Positions 57,512-64,000 of a stretch of 64,000 nt of DNA are shown piece after piece. This DNA comes from Hordeum vulgare subsp. vulgare (lineage: Eukaryota > Streptophyta > Magnoliopsida > Poales > Poaceae): assembly GCF_904849725.1 (NCBI RefSeq), contig NC_058522.1, forward strand, positions 230,181,084 to 230,245,083. Direction: 5' to 3'. The position numbers and the translations under genes were made by a program. The notes under the pieces are model-generated. The model was not told the DNA's origin. It searched no databases and worked only from the letters and a program-made list of their open reading frames with translations. Position 1 is the stretch's first letter. Each line of letters starts with the position of its first letter.

Positions 57512-59185
57512 CTAGATTCTGCTCAAAGAAGTTATGCTACTACTGAAAATGAAATTTTTAGTTGTTGTGTTTGCATGTGATAAGTTTAGACCTTACATCG
57601 TTGATTCTAAAGTAATTGTTCACACTAATCATGTTGCTATTAAATACCTTATGGGAAATAAAGATGCTAACCTAGACTTATCAGGTGTGTGCTTTTACTC
57701 CAAGAATTTCATTTGCATATTGTTGATAGGAAGGGAGTTGAAAACTTCGTAGCAGATACCTTGTCTAGGATGGAAAATGTTATTGATGACCCACTCCTAT
57801 TGATGATATTTTTCCTGATGAGCAACTTGCTTTTATAAATACTTCACATAGTACTCCATGGTATGCGGATTATCCTAATTACATGTTGCGAAATATATTC
57901 CGCCTAGCTTCACCTATGAGCAAAATAAAAAATTCTTCCATGATTTATGACATTACTTTTGGGATGACCCACATCTTTATAAAGAAGGATTAGATGGTGT
58001 TATTAGACGTTGTATACCCAAGCATGAACAAAAACACATCCTAAGGAAGTGTCATTCCGCGGCCTACGGAGGACACCATGCTGGTGATAGAACTGCACAG
58101 AAGGTATTACAATCCGTTTTTATTGGCCTACTCTTTTTAAAGATGCTCGTAAGTATGTCCTTTCATGTGATGAATGTCAAAGAGTTGGTAAAATTGGTAA
58201 ATGTTAAGAAATGCCTATGAATTATTCACTTGCTATTAAACCATTTGATGTGTGGGGCTTTGATTTTATGGGACCTTTTCCTTCCTCTAATGGGTATACT
58301 CATAATTTAGTTGTTGTTGATTACGTTACTAAGTGGCTAGAATCTAGTCCAACTAGTAGTGCTGATCATAACACTTGTATTAAAATGCTTAAATACACCA
58401 TTTTCCCGAGGTTTGGAGTCCCTAGATATTTAATGACTGATGGTGGTTCTCATTTTATTCATGATGCTTTTCGTAAACTCCTAGCTAAATATGATGTTAA
58501 CCATATAATTGCATCACCTTATCATCCGTAGTCTAGTGGCCAAGTTGAATTGAGCAACCGAGACATAAAACTAATATTGCAAAAGACTGTCAATAGGTCT
58601 AGAGAGAATTGGTCTAAGAAACTTTATGATGTTTTATGGGCTTATATAATTTCTTATAAAAATCCCATGGGGATGTCTCCTTATAAAATGGTTTATGGAA
58701 AAGCTTGTCATTTACCTCCTGAGTTAGAACATAAAGCTTATTGGGAAATTAAAGAACTTAACTATGACTTTAAACTTGCCGGTGAAAAGAGGTTATTTGA
58801 TATTAGCTCACTAGATGAATGGAGGGCACAAGCCTGTGAAAATGCCAATTTATTAAAGCAAGGGTTAAAAGATGGCATGATAAGAGAATCCAAAAAACGA
58901 GAATTCAATGTAGGAGATCTAGTGCTTTTGCACAATTCTTGTTTCAGATTCTTTGGAGGTGAACTCCTCTCCAAATGTGAAGGCCCATATGTTGTCGAGG
59001 AGGTCTATCTCCCCGGCGCTATAAAGATCAATAACTTCAAAGGAAAAAATCCGAGAGTGGTAAATGGGGAAAGAATTAAGCATTACATCTCAAATACTCT
59101 CATTAATGTTGAAACTAACATTATCCAAGTGATAACACCGGAGGAGCACATAAGAGAGACCTTCTCGAATGCTCCAGAAACCTGA
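57512..59185 (+). pseudogene. Athila RNase H and integrase
   Basis: Continues RNase H from 39304 (LDSAQRSYATTENE, then [17 protein letters not shown]). Integrase follows: a zinc finger ([15 protein letters not shown], later CDECQRVG) at about 58048-58190, then the catalytic core at 58211-58531 with D in DFMGPF and D in LMTDGG. TAG at 58529-58531 precedes the E-bearing segment SGQVELSNRD. The open frame 58550-59185 then carries NPMGMSPYKMVYGKACHLPPELEHKA and a C-terminal domain (FNVGDLVLL, GPYVVEEV). At least three frameshifts or stops. All catalytic residues are recognisable. Confidence 0.88.
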
Positions 59186-59519
59186 AAAAGAGTACGTATG
59201 TGGAACGTTAAAAAAACTGACTCCAAAAATTCCAAAAAATATGTTTTGTTGGTTTTGGTATTTTAGAAAAAATCCAAAAATAAAAAGGAGTCAGGAGGAC
59301 CCACGAGGAAGGGGAAGGCATCACGACGTGGCCACGCTTGTGGTCTTTCCCTAATGCCTTACGGGGTCCTCGTGTGCCCCCAACTCTGTTTTCTTACCAA
59401 GCACATATTCTTATCTGAAAAAACATCATTATATATACTCCTGAGTGTTTTGACCACCGCATCACGAGATTTTCTTCTGTTCTTGATTCGAGCTGTTTTT
59501 CACACAAATCTAGAACGCC

Positions 59520-59999
59520 ATGACAACGCCAAGCTCCTCCAAGGACAAGTTCTTCGAGAAGGTCATCAACCCGTACCTCCCAGAGGTGATGAAACACCCT
59601 AGGGCCATTGAGATGCATGAGGGGTGCTTCACCTCCGTGACGTCCAAGGACCAAAGAAGGAGGAAAGCGAGAAGGTCAGGCTTGCTGCGGTGGAGTAGGA
59701 GATCTTCAAGTGCCAAGGTATGGTTGAATGTGGTTTGAGTGCTAATCAATATGATCACTGACTTCATCCAGGACAACAAGATGGACACCAAGAACATGGG
59801 AGAGGCCCCCTTCAAGCTTCAAGAGCGGATCGAAAACCTCCAAGCTCAAATCTTTGACCTCCAAAGCCAAAACTGTGAGTATGAATTGAGGATTAAGAGG
59901 ATGAGCATCGCTGCTGATTTCAGGGTCCCGGAGACACGATTTTCTTTCTATGATGGTGAGCCAATGCCTTGGTGGGTGGAATACCAACCAGTCGCATAA
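59520..59999 (+). pseudogene. Athila downstream ORF with coiled coil
   Basis: After integrase, in the place of the env-like or extra ORF of Athila elements. ATG 59520 gives MTTPSSSKDKFFEKVINPYL and AIEMHEGCFTS. The frame shifts near 59655 and again near 59750, where 59739-59999 continues with a heptad-like helix (KLQERIENLQAQIFDLQSQN) and ends EPMPWWVEYQPVA. No signal peptide or membrane segment is seen, so an envelope role is not supported. Confidence 0.65.
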
Positions 60000-61583
60000 T
60001 CACCATCGTCACTCGGGAGGGACGCGTGAGTACATGGGTATGGGCAGCACCCTTAGCCCGTTCCAAGCATGGGGGAGGTTTCCCTATATCGTATCGCCAT
60101 CACTTCCACCATTACCATCTATCTTAGTTCGATCCTTAGTTGTTTCGTGATTTAGAGAAATAAATTTCCAATTTACTTTGCTTATAATTTTTGCTTCAAG
60201 ATCCATCTATCCTTGTAACTGATGGTGAGAGTTATATAATAAAGATTAGTTGACTTTTTGTGTTTTACTTGTGTGCACCCATCATCATAGCATGACAATA
60301 AAAAAGAAATAGAATGATCATATGCTTATCTCATGATAAGTAATGACTTCACACAAAAAAGGGTATAAGTGATAAAAGTTGTTGATAGTAAACAAACATA
60401 GTATTAGTCACTCATGCGATCTAAGAAAGATTATGATAGAGGAGAGAAGACTCGCATATAAATACACTATCTTGGACATCTTTTATGATTGTGAGCCCTC
60501 ACCAAATATTATATAATGATCAAGTGTTGATGTTGGACATGGAAGACAACATAATGATTATGGTAGTTTACATTCACATAGAAATTATATGGTCATGGAT
60601 CCTTTAACATGTGGTGCTTTCTTTAGATCCTTTCTAGCCCAGAAGTTCCGCACTAAGTAGAGATACTACTTGTGCATCCATAACCCTGAAAACCAGTCTC
60701 TTGCCATGAGAGTCCACCATACCTACCTTTGGATTCCGTAAGATCGTTCAAGTAAGTTGTCCTAGGTGCATCAAGCAGTAAAAATTGCTCCTAAAACATG
60801 TATGATCTTTTATTTTAAGGGAAAATAAGCTTTGTACGATCTTGTGATGGTAAAGAAATAAAAGCGACGGACTACATAATAAAGTTTGCTATCACAAGGG
60901 GCAATATAAAGTGACGTTCCTTTGCATTAAGAGTTTGCACATCCAAAAACTTAAAAGTGCATGACAACCTCCGCTTCCCTCTGCGAAGGGCCTATCTTTT
61001 ATCTTCAGGGGTTCATTCCTGTGTGTGAGTCAATAAAGTTTATTCCTCTTCCTACCTATTAACTATGTAGTGGAAATCGCCATGTGTTAAGGAAATATTA
61101 GGACTTATATATCCAAGTGGATGTAGATGATCATAATTTATTATTGTTGACATTATCCTTGAGGTAAATAAGTTGGGTGGCAAATCATTTAAGTCCATAC
61201 TTCCTATATGTCCTATGGAAACATGAGATCCAAAAATATGTCTTGAGCATGAGCAATCATAGAAGATTAAATGATAGCTGATTATGTGAACTTGCCAAAA
61301 AGAAAGATCTTCCATAGACTCTCCTCTGAAATATGATTAATTATGATTGTCCCAATGACTAAGAACATAATTTGTTGATTGTCAATAAAATTTACGCTTC
61401 TTACTCCAATAGTTGTGAATGAATTGTGACTTGTTTATGATGAAATATATGATAAAATATTTTTTGCTATGAAAATATTCATGATGCTCTCATGTTCGTA
61501 TTTTGTTTTTATCTACACCTATCTCTCAAATCATGTGGTCATTATTTTCGAGTTCGGCTTTCGCTTGAGGACAAGCGGGGTCT
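60000..61583 (+). other. Athila 3' non-coding region
   Basis: AT-rich sequence without an ORF, tandem repeat or RNA gene that I can support. Ends in GAGGACAAGCGGGGTCTAAG before the PPT. Confidence 0.6.
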
Positions 61584-61597
61584 AAGCTTGGGGGAGT
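61584..61597 (+). other. PPT of Athila-lineage element
   Basis: AAGCTTGGGGGAGT abuts the 3' LTR. The first 13 bases also occur in gag at 11623-11635. Confidence 0.85.
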
Positions 61598-63105
61598 TGA
61601 TACGTCCATTTTGAATCATGATTAATATTGATATTTGTGTTATTCTTGTCCATTGTTCCCGGTTATTATACAATTCATATGTCCTTTCTCTCTGAATATG
61701 CAAGGTACATCACTAAGAGGGAAATATCTAGAAACTGGAATTCTGGACCGGAAAACCGAGGAAAAGGAAGAAAAATCAGCATGCTCCAAATGACCTGAAA
61801 TTTCATGGAAAATTGTTCTGGAATATTTAAGAATTATTGGGCCAAAAATATAATAGAGGGGGCCACCTCTTGGCCCCAAGGCAACAGGGCGCGACCACCC
61901 CCCTAAATGTGCCCTCATGCCTTCTGGGCCCCCTGTTGGCCCTCTGACGCCCCTCTTCTCCTATATTGTGTGTTTTGACCTAGAAAAATCATAAGCAACC
62001 TTTCGGGACAAAGAGTCACCATCTCAAGGTGGAAACCTGGGTAGAAGCCATTTTTTCTTCGACACAGAGATTTTGTCGAGGAAACTTCCCTCATGGAGGG
62101 GAAATTGAAGCAATTATCATCACCAAAGCTTCCTCCTTCGTGGGAGGACTAATATTCATCAACATGTTCACCAGCACCGTCTCATCTCCAACCTTAGTTA
62201 ATCTCTTATATTCAATCTTTGTCTCGAAACCTCAAATTGGTACCTCTGGGTTACTAGTTGTCTTGATTACATCTTATAGTTGATACTTGTTGGATTACTT
62301 GGTGGAAGATATTATGTTTAGATTGTTTATTATTATTATTGCACCTCTGATCTTGAACATATTGATGGGGTGTGAATATTAACTATTTTTCCCGAGGACG
62401 TGTGATAAGTCTTGTTATAAGTAATCAGATAAAGTGGGTATTCGTTCGATATTTTGATGATATGTATGTTGTTACTTCTCTTAATGGTGTCATGTGAACA
62501 TCGACTACATGACACTTCACCATGTTATGAGCCTAAGGGAAGTCATTGTGGAGTAATAATTAGATGATGGGTTGCAAGAGTGACCGAAGCTTAAACCCGA
62601 GTTTATGTGTTGCTTCATGAGGGGCTGATTTGGATCCACATGTTTAATGCTATGGTTAGATTTATCTTAGTTCTTCTTTCATAGTTGCGGATGCTTGCGA
62701 GAGAGGGTAATCATAAGTTGGTTGTTTGTTCAAGTAAGAACAACACCTTAGCACCGATCCACCCACATATCAAAGTAGCGAACACGAATGAACTCAACAT
62801 GATGAACATGACTAGATAGAAATTCCCATGTGTCCCCGGGAGCGCTTGCTTTATGTAAGAATACTTTAAGACATGTCCGTTGCTACAAAAAGGATTGGGC
62901 TACCTTGTTACACATTTGCTACTATTTTTACTTGTCACTTGTTACAAATTATCTTGGTACAAAACTATCTATCACTTTTACATACAACACTTGCAGAGAA
63001 TACCTTGCTAAAAACCGCTTATCATTTCCTTCTGCTCCTTGTTGGGTTTGACACTCTTACTTATCAAAAGGACTATGATTTATCCCCTATACTTGTGGGT
63101 CATCA
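61598..63105 (+). mobile_element. 3' LTR of Athila-lineage element (1508 bp)
   Basis: TGATACGTCCATTTTGAATC to GTGGGTCATCA, collinear with 9614-11085 with substitutions and small indels; 36 bp longer. Confidence 0.9.
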
Positions 63106-63227
63106 CGCACTGGTGTTCCCAATCCACGAGCAAGCTTGTCCCTGCACCGTCGTCACCGGAGTTCGTGCGAACCTGCGATCTTCCTCCAAAACGCGGTCGC
63201 CTCCAACTCTCCACCACTCAATATCTT

Positions 63228-63750
63228 GTAAGTTTCGCTACTACCATTAGGGTTCAAAAAACGCCCATCGTAGATTATCAGGGTTTCTTCAGAGTTCATG
63301 ATAATGGTAGTTGTAGATCCAATAACTTCGTGTCCCTTAAGAAAATGCGGTTTCGATCTGATCTCCGGTGCATTCTTGTGATATAATAGTTCAAAAGTAC
63401 TTTACCCATGAGATCTTGCAAATAGCTTGCTTTCGATAGTTGTGTTTCTCTAGTGATATTTTATATTTCTTTTTCCACATTTACTAGATCCGTTCATTCT
63501 TTCATCTCGGTAGAATGTAGTACATGCCCATGAGAAAATTTCGTAAGTCCTTTTAGCCCTTATGTCCATCTTTAGCCGTCTTAGTGACATATGTCAGCTT
63601 GTTTTACCAAAACAACACATCGAAATAAGTTTTGGCTTGTTTGCCGGCTTACCATGTTGCTCGTGCTTCGTTTGTTTATTTTGGTGAGTTATACTCTTTC
63701 ACATGGATCAACCATATGTTGGCTCATTATTTTCTCCTTCCCCTTTGTAG
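63228..63750 (+). other. Predicted 5' UTR intron of second antisense ORF
   Basis: Donor GTAAGTTT at 63228, acceptor CCCTTTGTAG ending 63750, ten bases before the ATG. The leader 63106-63227 continues from 9613 across the Athila insertion. Confidence 0.5.
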
Positions 63751-63760
63751 TTGACCCGTG

Positions 63761-64000
63761 ATGGCTCCTAAGACTCGCAAAGTGTGTGGTTGGGTTAGTT
63801 CTCGAGAATCTCTACTTAATTTACAAAACCTTGTCACTCAAGGTTTTTTCCGACTCAAGTTGAAATCGGTTGGCGAGCACCCGAGGAAGAGTCCTCTCCT
63901 CGACCCGGCCAAGGAGAAGTTGTTGCTTTCACAAACCACTTTCGTAGAGGTTCCCCTCGGGTCAAAGTTTTCCAAAGATCTTCTAATTTTTTTTCAACCT
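63761..64000 (+). CDS. Second antisense accessory ORF, Transposase_28-like, 5' end
   Basis: ATG 63761 starts MAPKTRKVCGWVSSRESL and stays open for 80 codons to the window edge. Basic start, then a Trp, Leu-rich helices, HPRKSPLLDP, EVPLGSKFSKDLLIFF. The order and spacing match exon 1 of the aORF at 1317-4817, whose corresponding segment leads into the QLHH block. It is antisense to its host Tat-type element (LTR at 8621-9170). The separation of its TATA box (9534) from the ATG by 53 kb of inserted DNA makes normal expression unlikely. Function unknown. Confidence 0.6.
   Translation, partial: MAPKTRKVCGWVSSRESLLNLQNLVTQGFFRLKLKSVGEHPRKSPLLDPAKEKLLLSQTTFVEVPLGSKFSKDLLIFFQP

Larger units (their letters stand above)
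9614..63105 (+). mobile_element. Athila-lineage Ty3/gypsy element, autonomous type, decayed, split twice
   Basis: Own sequence is about 10.2 kb: 9614-11860, 36939-39304 and 57512-63105. It has matching LTRs (both opening TGATACGTCCA), a tRNA-Asp-type PBS, gag, protease, RT-RNase H, integrase, a downstream coiled-coil ORF and a PPT. The downstream ORF, the PBS and LTR ends related to TGATACGTCTCC place it in Athila. Flanks are CCCGC (9609-9613) and CGCAC (63106-63110), sharing only CGC, so the TSD looks eroded. Stops and frameshifts in every domain show it is inactive. Confidence 0.85.
8621..64000 (-). mobile_element. Second Tat-type element (minus), interrupted and open at right edge
   Basis: Own sequence: 3' LTR (8621-9170), PPT and internal DNA (9171-9613), then internal DNA resuming at 63106 and running off the window. 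It carries a Transposase_28-like gene on the plus strand, antisense to the element, mirroring the layout at 1317-5893. The 53.5-kb block at 9614-63105 is a later insertion. The gag-pol part would lie to the right. LTR sequence differs from the first Tat-type element, so it is a different family. Confidence 0.7.

Noticed and set aside
59520..59999. Envelope gene, which would make the Athila element a putative retrovirus
   Set aside because: No signal peptide, transmembrane segment or cleavage site can be seen; only a coiled coil is supported.

Overview
The window is grass heterochromatin, most likely from a Triticeae genome (wheat, barley, rye or Aegilops). It contains no intact host gene, tRNA, rRNA or CRISPR array. 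About 97% is LTR retrotransposon. The species group is inferred from LTR ends I recognise as typical of Triticeae (Athila-type LTRs opening TGATACGTCTCCAACGTATC, and long LTRs opening TGTAACACCCC) and from the nesting style. The interpretation rests on LTR ends, target-site duplications (TSDs), primer-binding sites (PBS), polypurine tracts (PPT) and protein motifs read by eye.

Layout. (1) 1-5893 is the 3' end of a plus-strand Ty3/gypsy element of Tat type: a 70-bp tandem array, a six-exon antisense accessory gene (aORF, Transposase_28-like), a PPT and a 3' LTR. It abuts a truncated minus-strand Athila-type LTR (5894-6472). (2) 6473-8620 is the only non-LTR stretch. It holds a broken protein gene of unknown function with three 19-residue repeats. 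(3) 8621-64000 is a second Tat-type element, minus strand and open at the right edge. Its 3' LTR is at 8621-9170 and its own antisense gene starts at 63761. Everything between is nested inside it.

Nesting. An autonomous but decayed Athila-lineage element (9614-63105) lies in the 5' leader of the second aORF. It was split twice. The first split is a non-autonomous element with 4.4-kb LTRs and a 2.8-kb internal region (11861-36938, LARD-like architecture). Its 5' LTR is itself split by a 13.5-kb chromovirus of Tekay/Del type on the minus strand (11925-25439; TSD CTCTC). The second split is a tandem multimer of a non-autonomous Athila-like element (39305-57506; TSD AGACC only at the outer ends): four LTRs, two complete internal domains and a remnant of a third. 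One of its LTRs carries a 4.9-kb solo LTR (45516-50426; TSD TTGGG) and another a truncated reverse-oriented LTR (54532-55723).

How the parts relate. The Athila and chromovirus elements carried the usual gag, protease, RT, RNase H and integrase set, now broken by stops and frameshifts. The LARD-like element and the multimer lack pol and would have needed enzymes from elsewhere. Shared PBS types and pre-PPT motifs pair the LARD with the Tekay-type element and the multimer with Athila. The most unusual signals are antisense transcription units with their own TATA boxes inside three retrotransposons, an array caught arising from retrotransposon 3' sequence, and the multimeric element.
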